A stretch of DNA of 64,000 nt. Origin: G963665925 sp963665925. GTDB taxonomy: Bacteria; Bacillota; Clostridia; Peptostreptococcales; Acidaminobacteraceae. The notes under the pieces were generated by a model. That model saw nothing but the letters and a program-made list of their open reading frames with translations. It was not told the origin of the DNA and did no database searches. The stretch is taken from NCBI GenBank assembly GCA_963665925.1, contig OY762511.1, positions 2,356,001 through 2,420,000 on the forward strand, given 5' to 3'. Made by a program: the position numbers and the translations under genes. Positions 24,394 to 34,017 of this stretch are shown one piece after another. Position 1 is the stretch's first letter; every line of letters begins with the position of its first letter.

Positions 24394-26670
24394 ATGAACC
24401 GAGCATACTTGAATGCATCACTGTCACCAGATGCACGTACTGAAATTCTTCTATCAGAAATGACGGTGGAAGAAAAGGTCGGACAACTCATGCAGATTTC
24501 CTGCATGAAAGCAGATCCGAAATTTGAAGATGGGAAAGCGACTGGCTGGATATATGGAAGAATGGACGATACAGATCGAAACAGCTGGGTACTGGAGAAG
24601 TTTGCGGGCTCCTTCCTCCACGTTCTCGGTGATGAGATAGATGCAATACAGGAAATGGCCCTAAAGACGCGTCTCGGAATTCCAGTACTGTTTGGCATTG
24701 ATGCCATACATGGGCATGCGCTGCATAACGGTGCAACGATTTTTCCCTCACAGCTTGCGATGTCATGCAGCTGGGATCGGAATATGATTGAGCAAATGGG
24801 TCGGGTGACTGCAAGGGAAGTTGCGGCAGATGGAATCCACTGGACTTTTTCACCAGTGCTGTGTATTGCGAGAGATTTAAGATGGGGCAGGGTGAACGAG
24901 ACATTTGGAGAAGATCCATACTTGATCGGGGAGCTTGGAATGTCAATCATTAAGGGATATCAAGGCCGGACCCTATCAGATCCAGACAGTATTTTAGCTT
25001 GTGCAAAGCATTATCTTGCCTACGGAGAATCTACGGGAGGTCGAGATGCTTATGATGCGCAAATCAGTATGCGAAAGGCTCGGGAAGTTTTTCTTCCACC
25101 TTTTGAAAAGGCAGTTGAAGCGGGTTGTGCAACCTTTATGACTGGATATCAGTCTGTCGACGGCAGGCCAGTGACAATCCATGAGAAACTCATTAAGGAT
25201 GTGTTGAAAGCCGAGCTGGGATTTGATGGTTTCGTGGTGACAGACTGGAACAATACAGAGAGTCTGATAACCCAGCAGAGGGTCGTGGCGGGTATGGATG
25301 AGGCAGCCACGCAGACGCTTCTTGCAGGCAATGACATGATCATGAACACGCCTGCCTTTTATGAGACCATGGTGAGACTTGTAAAGAATCATTCGGTAAA
25401 AGAAGAGGCACTCGATGAGGCTGTCCGCCGAATCCTGCGCATCAAATTCAGAATGGGACTCTTTGAAAAGGCGGCCAAGCATGTTGACGCTGTTCAAGCG
25501 GATGTATCAGGAGCACCTGATATGGAAAAGGAAAATGCTGTTTACGCATGTGAGAAACATCTGAATGTCAATCTTGAGTTAACTCGAAAATCGGTCGTAC
25601 TGCTTGAAAACAAGAAAAATCTACTTCCGCTGACTGAAAACAGTCAGTTCGGCAATTTGAAAAAAATTGCTGTAATCGGGCCAAATGCGGATGATATTGC
25701 AGCCCAGTATGGTGACTGGACATACTTCACACACCCCTATCCCAAAGATGAAAAGCCACAAGAGCCCTTCTACACCATGCTTAGGGGGATACGAGAGATT
25801 TCCTCCAAATACGGAATCCAGGTTGACTATAGTAGAGGCTGTCACCTGATGCATGCAGATGATGCCCAGATTGAAGACGCTGTTTCTGCAGCAGAAAATG
25901 CTGATCTCGTTGTTGCTGTAGTTGGAGACTGCATTGAACAGAATGGCGAGTTCAAAGACCGTGCAAATTTAGACTTGTCCGGTGCGCAGCAGCATCTTCT
26001 TGAACGCCTGAAGGAGACAGGCAGGCCCCTGGTGGTCGTAATGGTAAACGGTAAACCATTGACTGTTCCATGGATAAAGGAATATGCAGATGCCGTGATT
26101 GAAACCTTCAACGCAGGCATGTTTGGCGGTAAGGTTGTCGGCGAAATTCTATTTGGTGAAACATGCCCGACGGGTAAACTGTCCATATCCTTTGCACAGC
26201 ACACCGGTCAGCTTCCGGTTTATTACAATCAGCTGCCGGGATGGCACGGCAGCAAGTATATGGATCTTCCTATGGAGCCGCTGTATCCGTTTGGCTATGG
26301 ATTGTCTTTCACAGAATTTGAGTATGCCAATTTGAAACTGTCAAAGCATCGATGCAGTCCAGAGGAGACCATTATGGTTTCCGTAGATGTTACAAATACA
26401 GGCAGTGTGGATTCGGAAGAAATTGTTCAGCTGTATGTCAACGATGCAATCAGCAGTGTGATGACGCCGTTCATGGAGCTAAAAGGTTTTGAACGGGTTG
26501 CAATCAGAGCGGGCGAAACGATAACTGTCAATATGAAACTCTCTGTTTCTGATCTGTATGTCATAGACCTGAATGAAGAGAAAACAGTAGAAGCGGGAAC
26601 CTTTGAAATTATGGTCGGACCGGATTCGCGACAAGCGGTGCTTCTAAAATCGAACTTGACAGTCGCGTAA
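24394..26670 (+). CDS. Glycoside hydrolase family 3, beta-glucosidase type (BglX-like)
   Basis: 758 residues with the three usual GH3 domains: N-terminal TIM barrel, an alpha/beta sandwich from about 390, and a C-terminal fibronectin-III-like domain (from about 650). The nucleophile is Asp284 in GFVVTDWNN; the sugar-binding KHYLAYGESTGGRDAYD segment is intact. There is no signal peptide, so it acts in the cytoplasm on imported oligosaccharides (inference). The ATG at 24394 follows GAGGTGG at normal spacing; an upstream in-frame ATG at 24361 has no such site. A perfect hairpin terminator follows. Confidence 0.93.
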   Translation: MNRAYLNASLSPDARTEILLSEMTVEEKVGQLMQISCMKADPKFEDGKATGWIYGRMDDTDRNSWVLEKFAGSFLHVLGDEIDAIQEMALKTRLGIPVLFGIDAIHGHALHNGATIFPSQLAMSCSWDRNMIEQMGRVTAREVAADGIHWTFSPVLCIARDLRWGRVNETFGEDPYLIGELGMSIIKGYQGRTLSDPDSILACAKHYLAYGESTGGRDAYDAQISMRKAREVFLPPFEKAVEAGCATFMTGYQSVDGRPVTIHEKLIKDVLKAELGFDGFVVTDWNNTESLITQQRVVAGMDEAATQTLLAGNDMIMNTPAFYETMVRLVKNHSVKEEALDEAVRRILRIKFRMGLFEKAAKHVDAVQADVSGAPDMEKENAVYACEKHLNVNLELTRKSVVLLENKKNLLPLTENSQFGNLKKIAVIGPNADDIAAQYGDWTYFTHPYPKDEKPQEPFYTMLRGIREISSKYGIQVDYSRGCHLMHADDAQIEDAVSAAENADLVVAVVGDCIEQNGEFKDRANLDLSGAQQHLLERLKETGRPLVVVMVNGKPLTVPWIKEYADAVIETFNAGMFGGKVVGEILFGETCPTGKLSISFAQHTGQLPVYYNQLPGWHGSKYMDLPMEPLYPFGYGLSFTEFEYANLKLSKHRCSPEETIMVSVDVTNTGSVDSEEIVQLYVNDAISSVMTPFMELKGFERVAIRAGETITVNMKLSVSDLYVIDLNEEKTVEAGTFEIMVGPDSRQAVLLKSNLTVA

Positions 26671-26695
26671 AAAGCCTTCATGCTTCAATAAAATG

Positions 26696-26738
26696 AAGCA
26701 GATATTTTTGGCATTTGCCAAAAATATCTGCTTTGAAC
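26696..26738 (+). terminator. Terminator after GH3 gene
   Basis: An 18-bp near-perfect stem AAGCAGATATTTTTGGCA / TGCCAAAAATATCTGCTT with a 2-base loop and a short T-run. Confidence 0.8.
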
Positions 26739-26777
26739 CTCCCTAAAAGAGATATAATAAAAGTGGAGGTGATTAGA

Positions 26778-27215
26778 TTGAAAAAAATTGGTATTGTCAT
26801 CTGCGACCGCTACAGTACATGTGCGGGCGGGAAATGCTTCAGGGCCCTAAAAGAAAGGGTTGGCGGTTTTGAAAGATACAAGGATGAAGATGTAGAACTG
26901 GTAGGTTACACGACCTGTGGCGGTTGTCCTGGGGGCAACATTGAATATGCACCTGAGGAAATGAAAAAGAACGGTGCGGAAATCCTGCATCTGGCGACGG
27001 GCTTTGTTGTTGGGTATCCACCCTGTCCGCATCTTTTTGAGTTTATGAAGTTCGTTCCAGAAAAGTATGGCATGGACCTTGTTGTTGGAACACATCCGAT
27101 ACCTGAAAAGTATTATACAACCCATGTTGAGCTTGGAACCTGGAAAGAGGAGAAATGGCAGGAAGCCATTAAGGATGTCTTGCCAGTTAAAGATATCAGG
27201 CTGGCGTATGATTAA
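26778..27215 (+). CDS. CGGC-domain protein
   Basis: 145 residues. A cysteine-rich alpha/beta protein of the CGGC family (PF08821-like), named for the motif in YTTCGGCPGG; further cysteines lie in YSTCAGGKCFRAL and YPPCPHL. The ligand is thought to be a metal or Fe-S cluster, but the function is unknown. The start is most likely the TTG at 26778: a perfect GGAGGTGAT lies four to five bases upstream, and a longer GTG frame would include that site. A TATAAT at 26753 suggests the transcript starts almost at the ribosome-binding site, giving a very short leader. Confidence 0.82.
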   Translation: MKKIGIVICDRYSTCAGGKCFRALKERVGGFERYKDEDVELVGYTTCGGCPGGNIEYAPEEMKKNGAEILHLATGFVVGYPPCPHLFEFMKFVPEKYGMDLVVGTHPIPEKYYTTHVELGTWKEEKWQEAIKDVLPVKDIRLAYD

Positions 27216-27243
27216 ATACATAAATGTAAGTTGCTGAAGTTTA

Positions 27244-27303
27244 GCCGCACCACATCCAGAATGTCTGAGGGACAGGATGTGTGTGCGGCTTTTGCTATTT
27301 TTT
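27244..27303 (+). terminator. Terminator after the CGGC gene
   Basis: GCCGCACCACATCC / GGATGTGTGTGCGGC arms (27244-27257, 27275-27289) then a T-rich tail. The rest of the gap to the next gene holds no supported feature. Confidence 0.8.
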
Positions 27304-27492
27304 TATGTGGATACCACGAACCCCTTTTCTTCACGAATTTTAACTTTACACGCGGTTGAAACTGGTATAGAATGTTGTCGCTGTAGAGGCTATTTTGGAT
27401 TTTTTGAGCCAAAGAACAGGATGCACAATTAAGTGATTTACATGTTTCACATGCAAGTGAAGTGTTTTTTAGTCAAGGAAATGAGTGAAGCA

Positions 27493-28542
27493 ATGAAGTA
27501 TTTGATCGGTTATATACCATCAGAAGTAGACGCGTCCAGGGATATTCTGCCCTTTGTTTTGAGCTCTAAGGAAATTGAGGGGATTGAAGTCAATTTTTCG
27601 GAGTATGAGTCGACAGAGTGGCTGGAGTATAATATTGACCTGGCAAGAAAACTGACAGCAAAGGGAAAGACATATCAGATACATTTACCGGAAATGACAA
27701 GTGATAGCCTGCATATACTGGATAAACTGGAGCATATCATACCGGAAGTAGGTGGGCAAATCAACGTTGTTCTCCACCATGCGCTGGGAAAAACACTTGA
27801 AGAGGATATCGCTCTGACATTCGAAATGCTCGACATGATCTACAAATATCTTGAGGAACGCAATTTGAATGTCATCATCCATTTGGAAAATCTTAATGTT
27901 ATTCGTTCGCTGGATATTTTTCCAAAGGAGAGGCATGAAGCCATGCGCCATATAGTGGGACGTGAAAGAATAAACATCAATCGAATTGATGAAATTCTTC
28001 AGGAATATCCTGCGCTGAAACTCTGTCTAGATTGCGGCCATGTGATTTCAGACAAGCTTGAGTTTGGATTGACACCCCTGCAAAAGCAGCGGGTTGGCAA
28101 TATTCACATACATGACGCGGACGAGCATTCAGACCACAAATTGAATGGTAGCTGTACAGATATTCGATTGACAGATGCATTTGTGAAAAGTGTTTTCAAT
28201 CTGGAAAGTTACAGCGGCTATGGCGTTATTGAAGTTGCAAAGGTGAACCTTGGTTCAAACACAGAAGAAACCATCAAGATACTTGAAAAGGAGATACAAC
28301 TCATGAAGGGTCAGCATTACACAGATATCGTATTCACAGACGGCGAGAAAATGCCAAGAGATAGAGCAACAGAGGACTGTGCCAAGTGCGGTTCGAAGAA
28401 GGGGGAATTCCACCAGTCTTACTGTGAGGCAGAAATATGTCCAATGTGTGGAAAATACCTATCGGAGTGCAATCATATGGAAGGCTATGAAATTGTGGGT
28501 GACCACAGTCTGAGCACTGCGCCCGTAGAGCTTTCTGCATAA
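27493..28542 (+). CDS. TIM-barrel protein (xylose-isomerase-like) with C-terminal zinc ribbon
   Basis: 349 residues. The first ~275 form a sugar-phosphate isomerase/endonuclease IV-like barrel with candidate metal ligands in VIIHLENLN, LCLDCGHV, IHIHDADEHSDH and GVIEVAK. The tail carries a four-cysteine ribbon: CAKCG then CPMCG, with CNH after. The fusion of barrel and ribbon is unusual to me. The substrate is unknown. The start is uncertain: AAGGAA lies 12 bases before the ATG at 27493, while an ATG at 27481 is too close to it. A 20-bp terminator follows. Confidence 0.75.
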   Translation: MKYLIGYIPSEVDASRDILPFVLSSKEIEGIEVNFSEYESTEWLEYNIDLARKLTAKGKTYQIHLPEMTSDSLHILDKLEHIIPEVGGQINVVLHHALGKTLEEDIALTFEMLDMIYKYLEERNLNVIIHLENLNVIRSLDIFPKERHEAMRHIVGRERININRIDEILQEYPALKLCLDCGHVISDKLEFGLTPLQKQRVGNIHIHDADEHSDHKLNGSCTDIRLTDAFVKSVFNLESYSGYGVIEVAKVNLGSNTEETIKILEKEIQLMKGQHYTDIVFTDGEKMPRDRATEDCAKCGSKKGEFHQSYCEAEICPMCGKYLSECNHMEGYEIVGDHSLSTAPVELSA

Positions 28543-28560
28543 AACCAAGTTTGCATGTTA

Positions 28561-28617
28561 AAGGTGCTGTCGATAAGATTTTCAGCTTGAGAATCTTATC
28601 GACAGCACCTTTTTTTA
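28561..28617. terminator. Convergent terminator
   Basis: A 20-bp perfect stem (28561-28580 / 28592-28611) followed by a T-run. It ends the TIM-barrel gene and, in reverse, probably the minus-strand GGDEF/EAL gene. Confidence 0.93.
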
Positions 28618-28637
28618 TTTTCCGAAGCCACATATGG

Positions 28638-31600
28638 TTAGACTTTTTTTAGCAGTTTTTCAAGTTCTTCAGGTGGCATGGGCTTATAGTAATAATAGCC
28701 CTGGATTTCATCACACCTGTTCTCCTGAAGATAGTTCAACTGATTCTTGTATTCCACGCCTTCGGCAATTACCTTGATTTTGAGGTTTTTGGAGAGGTCC
28801 ACAATGGAACGGATGATGGCGCGGTCCTTATCACTCGTCTCGATGCCGTCAATGAACTGTTTGTCAATTTTAATCTTGTCGATTGGCAGCATCTTGAGGC
28901 GACTTAGTGAGGAATAGTCTGTTCCAAAATCGTCTATGGAAATGAGTACGCCTCTGTCCTTTATACTTCCAAGCAGGTTGAGCACGGGTTCGATATCACC
29001 CATTGCAACACTTTCTGTGATTTCAAGCTCAAGGAGCGTCGACTGCATTCCAGTTTTCTGCAAAATATCTTGAACCTGATTTGGAAAGTTGACCAGGTTG
29101 AGCTGTTTGGTGGAAACATTGACAGCCATGAGCAGGGACTGGTACCCAGCCTCCTGCCATTGTTTATTTTGAGTACAGGCCGTTTTGAGAACCCATTTTC
29201 CAATTTCATTGATGATACCGATTTTTTCAGCAAGCGGGATGAAAACAGCCGGTGAAATAAAGCCGAGTTCCGGATGCTGCCAGCGAATCGGGGCTTCAAC
29301 ACCAATGATTTCTTCAGTGCGTGCATCCACCTGGGGCTGGTAATGCAGATAGAATTCTTCCCGTTCAAGGGCCTTATACAAGCCTTTAACGATTCTGTTG
29401 ATATCTCGCTGCTCGTTCTTCAGCGCTTCAGAGCAGAGGTAAATTTGGTTCCTGCCAAGGTGCTTGGCCTTATACATTGCAGCATTTGCATTTTTCACAA
29501 GACTGGCCGTCGTATCGCCATCGGAAGGATACACCGAAATGCCAATGCTTACAGTTGGCTGAAACTCCTGATCATTTATGGAGAGGGGTTCGCGCAGGAC
29601 CGCACTGAGCAGCTGCGCAGCACTCGTGATTTCAAGGTCGTTTGCAGTATTTTTCAAAATGCAAATGAACTCGTTTCCGGCATACCGGCCTACTGTACAG
29701 GTGTTTTTTGAGTTTTCGAGCAGCTTGTTGGAAAGCGTCTTGATGAGGGTATCACCGCCATCGTGGCCCAAAGTATCATTGACAAGTCTGAGAGAGTCAA
29801 TCTCAATGAAGATAACGCCGATTTTTGATTCTGACTTCTTGGCGTCTTCAATGGCCTGATCCAGTTCACTGGTCAGAGCCCGGCGATTGAGCAGGTTTGT
29901 CAGGTAATCGTGGTTGGCAGTGTACAAAATGTCATTTCCCATGTCCACTCTTTTGATGGTATGCGACAGCAGGTTGAATATGATATTCAAGAGGTCAACA
30001 TTTTTAAGCGCAGCCAGACCTGCTCCACCAATGTTTTCTATGCAGAATAAGGATAGTGTACCGTTGCTTCTTGAAATTGGAATGAAGATGATATTGTAGA
30101 TGTCATAGTCATTCAGAACGGCTTTTAAAACATGTGCTGCTTCAGGAAGTTCGGAAGTGCTCTTAATAAAGACTGGTTTATTGCTAGAGAGCTGCTGGGT
30201 AAGCCACATTTCTCCTGTAAGTACGATGCTGTCATGACTGTTACGGTTCACGGTCTCAGGTGTAAACCATTTTCCCGTGCTGTGAAGTGGTGATTTTACA
30301 TCCTTCTGGGAGAAATAGATTACCCTATTTGCATCCAGAATCGCGCCTAGGTTGGGAAGCATTTGATTAATACGTTCATTAAGATTTACATGGGTTACAG
30401 ATATCAAGTCTGTAGATATGCAGGAAATCAGCTTTTGGACCTTAAGCTGCTGCAGGTTCTCCTGCCAGCGTTTTCGGTAGATATCATTCACAAATTTAGC
30501 CATTAGGAATACAAGAATGATAATCAGAATACGCTGCAGGTATTCATGCCCGGTTATAGGAATGGTTACACGCGGCATTTGCCCCCAGGCAACAAGCTGT
30601 GTGAGAATCATTGCGGCAGCAATCACATAGAGGTTGAGACGTGTGTTGAATGCCAGGGAGAAGATAATCAGAACAAAGGGAAAGGCCCAGATGGTTGTTG
30701 TTGAAGTATCGGCAGCAGAGAGGGTTATCAGAAATATTGAGGCAGCGAGAATGCTTAAGCTGACAGTGTCCTTCTTATCCTCTTTGAGGGGCGAATGCTG
30801 AATCCACAGAACAACAAGCCCTATGCCGGCAACCAGCAAAGATATTGAGAAAGCTAGAAGCATGGATTGCTGGTGAATGACAAACTTATGGAAAAAGTTC
30901 ATAAGTGCGCCCAAAATGAAAATGAAGGCAACATAATGATAAAGCTTGATGCGCGTACTTCTGTTGAAAATCAGATTTGAGTTTTCATTGCTTTCAGGGA
31001 CCATGAGTCCATATTGCTTGATGGTATAGTAAATGGCAAGTGTGGGAACGAGTACGAAAATAGGCCCGAGCTGTGGCAAGGGATAAAAGAGTGGAAGCAG
31101 CTGATCCACAATGGTTCCTCCAATCAGGGTGAAGGCAAAGGACAAGAGGATGATAAAGGACTTCTTCTTATCAGATGCCGTCTTGGAGGCTTTGCCCCAT
31201 TTCCACATAATAAAGAGCCCAATCAAAGTATAGGCAATGTAGTAGGCCTTGAAGAATAGGGAGGCAAAATTGATTTCAGCTATGGATAGCCAGCCATACT
31301 TTGTGAGCTCGTAGGACCCGTTATTGCTGAAGCTTCCTGGTGCGATGGAAAACATATAGACGGTAAAAAGGGCAGGCAGATAGAGAAGAACATAATGCCA
31401 TCGAGTTTTGAGTTTTGAATCCTGCTGCGTGATTAATAAGAAAAAATGCAGGAGCAAACTGTAGAGCATTCCCCATCCCAGTGCGGCGAAACGGTTCCAA
31501 AATATGCTATATTCAACTTGAGGCGCTTGCATGCTCATGGCGAAGCCAAGAGACCATATGGACATGGCGGTGCATATGAGAAAGAAAATAATATTGGTTT

Positions 31601-31697
31601 TCTTTTTATAGTTCATATATAAACCGTATATTCCCAGTATGCTATAGAATAGAAACGTCAGATAAAAAGCTGTTGATACGCCGATTCCTAAAGACAT
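28638..31697 (-). CDS. Membrane GGDEF-EAL protein, degenerate cyclase
   Basis: 1019 residues. An N-terminal histidine-kinase-like 7TM sensor domain (about 1-230) is followed by further membrane helices (250-400), a GAF-like region (about 420-595), a GGDEF domain (about 600-760) and an EAL domain (about 770-1019). The cyclase motif reads AGNEF (673-677), so synthesis of c-di-GMP is doubtful. The EAL motif reads EAPIRW (801-806) with the metal-binding Glu kept, and IDDFGTDYSSLSRL is intact, so phosphodiesterase activity is likely. AGGAGGC precedes the ATG by six bases. It is divergent from the sigma54 activator. Confidence 0.9.
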   Translation of the reverse strand: MSLGIGVSTAFYLTFLFYSILGIYGLYMNYKKKTNIIFFLICTAMSIWSLGFAMSMQAPQVEYSIFWNRFAALGWGMLYSLLLHFFLLITQQDSKLKTRWHYVLLYLPALFTVYMFSIAPGSFSNNGSYELTKYGWLSIAEINFASLFFKAYYIAYTLIGLFIMWKWGKASKTASDKKKSFIILLSFAFTLIGGTIVDQLLPLFYPLPQLGPIFVLVPTLAIYYTIKQYGLMVPESNENSNLIFNRSTRIKLYHYVAFIFILGALMNFFHKFVIHQQSMLLAFSISLLVAGIGLVVLWIQHSPLKEDKKDTVSLSILAASIFLITLSAADTSTTTIWAFPFVLIIFSLAFNTRLNLYVIAAAMILTQLVAWGQMPRVTIPITGHEYLQRILIIILVFLMAKFVNDIYRKRWQENLQQLKVQKLISCISTDLISVTHVNLNERINQMLPNLGAILDANRVIYFSQKDVKSPLHSTGKWFTPETVNRNSHDSIVLTGEMWLTQQLSSNKPVFIKSTSELPEAAHVLKAVLNDYDIYNIIFIPISRSNGTLSLFCIENIGGAGLAALKNVDLLNIIFNLLSHTIKRVDMGNDILYTANHDYLTNLLNRRALTSELDQAIEDAKKSESKIGVIFIEIDSLRLVNDTLGHDGGDTLIKTLSNKLLENSKNTCTVGRYAGNEFICILKNTANDLEITSAAQLLSAVLREPLSINDQEFQPTVSIGISVYPSDGDTTASLVKNANAAMYKAKHLGRNQIYLCSEALKNEQRDINRIVKGLYKALEREEFYLHYQPQVDARTEEIIGVEAPIRWQHPELGFISPAVFIPLAEKIGIINEIGKWVLKTACTQNKQWQEAGYQSLLMAVNVSTKQLNLVNFPNQVQDILQKTGMQSTLLELEITESVAMGDIEPVLNLLGSIKDRGVLISIDDFGTDYSSLSRLKMLPIDKIKIDKQFIDGIETSDKDRAIIRSIVDLSKNLKIKVIAEGVEYKNQLNYLQENRCDEIQGYYYYKPMPPEELEKLLKKV

Positions 31698-31896
31698 GAT
31701 GCGCCTCCTGCAGATAATGTTGTAGCCATAATAATGATAGACTATAGGTATATAAAATTATACCCAGTTTCTTCTTGTATTACTAACCTAGCGGCAAGTT
31801 TTCACCGAAACTATTCGCTAGATGCCCTGTATTTGATATAATACAGAATAAATATAAAGTGGTTGGTCAGGCAGAATACAGGAGGGGGAGAGTATT

Positions 31897-33786
31897 ATGC
31901 ATAATGACGCAGTCAAATCTTATATAAAAACCTCGCATAAGCGATGTCGTGAATACCAGATTGATGAAGACAGAATGGTCAGCCGGAAGTTTGTCCGTGG
32001 CCATGAGTTGAATCAGCTGCTTGTAGATAATAGTGAACTGATTATTACGGCACGGCCCTTTATTGAGCAGATTGTTGATTTTGTACGTGGTTCGGGCTTT
32101 TTTGTCATGCTGACAGATGCAGAAGGATGTATTCTCTACGTGTCAGGCGATGATGAGATCGTCAAGAAGTCCATCAGCTATGAAATGGTTCCAGGGGCCT
32201 ATATGTCAGAAGCCTGTATTGGGACCAATGCCATGGGAACGGCAATCGCTGAAGACAGACCTGTTCAGATATCAGGAAAAGAGCATTTTATTAAGGCTTA
32301 TCATTCGTGGACCTGCTCCGGTGCACCGATTCATGATGAAAATGGAAAAATTATCGGATCCCTTGACCTGACGGGCAACTATGACTGTGTAAATTGTCAT
32401 ACCCTGGGCATGGTCGTTTCAGCGGTCAAGGCAATCGAGTATTCCATGAGTCTTACAAAGAAGAATCAACTCCTGAAAAATTCACATGCTCTGGTTAGGT
32501 CCCTTATTGATTCCATTCGTGAGGGCATTGTCTACATAGACAAGCTGGGCAATATTGTGAGCTGCAATGACCAGGCCTGTAAAATGCTTGGATACAGTAA
32601 AAACATCTTGGAATCCATGCATGTGCAAAATCTTGTAGAAGACTGGGAAAGCTATAGAAGTGCAGTGGTCAACTCCGACATATTCAATGAAGAAGTACGC
32701 ATACATTCAAAGACGAACAGAATGTATTTCAATATGAGTCTTTACCGCATCCAGGACCAGGGCGATGTCCAAGGCTGCATTCTTATGATTGAAGATGCAA
32801 AGAAGGTACGAAAGCTTGCAAATAAGATACTAGGTCGAAAGGCGATTTACACCTTTAACGATATCATCGGTGATTCTGAAGCCATGCGGGAAACTGTAGC
32901 CTTTGCAAAAAAGGTTGCAGACAGCAGATCGACAGTCTTGATTACTGGAGAAAGCGGATGTGGCAAAGAACTCTTTGCCCAGTCCATTCACAATTTCAGT
33001 CCAAGAAAAGACGAGCCCTTTGTTGCGATAAACTCAGGTGCCATTCCCAGAACCCTTATTGAGTCAGAACTCTTCGGCTATGACGAGGGCGCCTTTACTG
33101 GTGCCAAGCGTGGAGGACAGGTCGGAAAATTTGAAATTGCAGATGGCGGCACCTTATTCCTTGATGAGATTGGTGAACTGCCCCTTGAAATGCAGCCGAA
33201 ACTCCTTCGTGTGATTGAGGAAGGGACCCTGGTGCGTGTTGGCGGTACCGAGGAGTTTCGAGTCAATGTGCGTATTATTGCCGCGACGAATAAGGATTTG
33301 AAAGCAGAAGTTGAAAAGGGCAATTTCAGGCGTGACCTATATTACAGGCTCAATGTCATCCCCATTGAGCTGCCATCGCTCCGAGAGCGAAAAGCGGATA
33401 TTCCACTCCTTGTAGATCACTTCATGAAAGTCATTTCTGAGAGAATCAATAAACGGCCGGTTGGGATTACTGATTATGATATGCGAAGGCTTATGACCCA
33501 TGACTGGCCAGGAAATGTCCGTGAGCTGGAAAACTATATTGAGCTTGCCATAAACAAGGAACGCCTTGATATGGAACATCTTGCAGAGGACCAGGTGTGT
33601 TCGGATGTCACACCTCTACCTGAGGTTAGTCCAGGTACGCTTGATGATATGGAAAAGTACCACATAATGAATGTATTAAAATCTGTGGCGTATAATATTA
33701 CGACAGCTGCAAAAATACTGGGTATAGGGAGAAATACCTTGTATAGGAAACTTGAAAAGCATGACATATTGTTAGAAAAATCATAA
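31897..33786 (+). CDS. Sigma54-dependent activator (GAF-PAS-AAA+-Fis)
   Basis: 629 residues. Plan: N-terminal GAF-type sensor as in AcoR (about 60-190), PAS (about 200-310), AAA+ (about 320-560) and a Fis-type HTH (about 590-629; TTAAKILGIGRNTLYRKL). Walker A is GESGCGKE (351-358) and the sigma54-contact loop is GAFTGA (398-403); Walker B lies in GGTLFLDEIGELP. It must therefore activate RpoN promoters. Directly downstream are three copies of a 17-bp dyad and a clear -24/-12 promoter in front of the tungsten-enzyme cluster, so its target is almost certainly that cluster. Its signal may be an aldehyde, a 2-keto acid or cofactor state (unknown). The ATG has AGGAGGGGGAG six bases upstream. Confidence 0.93.
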   Translation: MHNDAVKSYIKTSHKRCREYQIDEDRMVSRKFVRGHELNQLLVDNSELIITARPFIEQIVDFVRGSGFFVMLTDAEGCILYVSGDDEIVKKSISYEMVPGAYMSEACIGTNAMGTAIAEDRPVQISGKEHFIKAYHSWTCSGAPIHDENGKIIGSLDLTGNYDCVNCHTLGMVVSAVKAIEYSMSLTKKNQLLKNSHALVRSLIDSIREGIVYIDKLGNIVSCNDQACKMLGYSKNILESMHVQNLVEDWESYRSAVVNSDIFNEEVRIHSKTNRMYFNMSLYRIQDQGDVQGCILMIEDAKKVRKLANKILGRKAIYTFNDIIGDSEAMRETVAFAKKVADSRSTVLITGESGCGKELFAQSIHNFSPRKDEPFVAINSGAIPRTLIESELFGYDEGAFTGAKRGGQVGKFEIADGGTLFLDEIGELPLEMQPKLLRVIEEGTLVRVGGTEEFRVNVRIIAATNKDLKAEVEKGNFRRDLYYRLNVIPIELPSLRERKADIPLLVDHFMKVISERINKRPVGITDYDMRRLMTHDWPGNVRELENYIELAINKERLDMEHLAEDQVCSDVTPLPEVSPGTLDDMEKYHIMNVLKSVAYNITTAAKILGIGRNTLYRKLEKHDILLEKS

Positions 33787-33801
33787 TTTACAAAATAATA
33801 G

Positions 33802-33870
33802 CGTTCCACTTTAGAACACTGCTCTAAAATGGAACGCTATTTCCAACTAAGTGTGTTCTGAAATGGAACG
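33802..33870 (+). promoter_or_regulatory. Candidate enhancer: three copies of a 17-bp dyad
   Basis: Consensus TGTTCTAAAATGGAACG. Copy 1 is inverted (33802-33818), copy 2 at 33820-33836, copy 3 at 33854-33870. Copies 1 and 2 face each other and could also form a hairpin that ends the activator transcript. The sites lie roughly 75-145 bases upstream of the sigma54 -12 element, a normal enhancer distance. Confidence 0.75.
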
Positions 33871-33933
33871 ATTTAATTGGAGTCAAATAGTCTGAATTTG
33901 CTGTATACATTGAAATAGAGGTCTTTAGGAAAC

Positions 33934-33948
33934 TGGCATGACAATTGC
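33934..33948 (+). promoter_or_regulatory. Sigma54 (-24/-12) promoter
   Basis: TGGCATGACAATTGC against the consensus TGGCAC-N5-TTGC: only the sixth base differs. The GG and GC dinucleotides have the required spacing. Transcription would start near 33960, about 58 bases before the E1-like gene. Confidence 0.88.
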
Positions 33949-34017
33949 GTTATTGTATACTGTTAATAGATAATATTGGCATATCTCTATTGCGAAGAAC
34001 ATGAAAGTGGTGTTTGA

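Noticed and set aside
31698..31896. Gene or strong operator in the divergent gap before the sigma54 activator
   Set aside because: Only a -10-like TATAAT (31837-31842) and AT-rich sequence are visible; nothing else can be supported.
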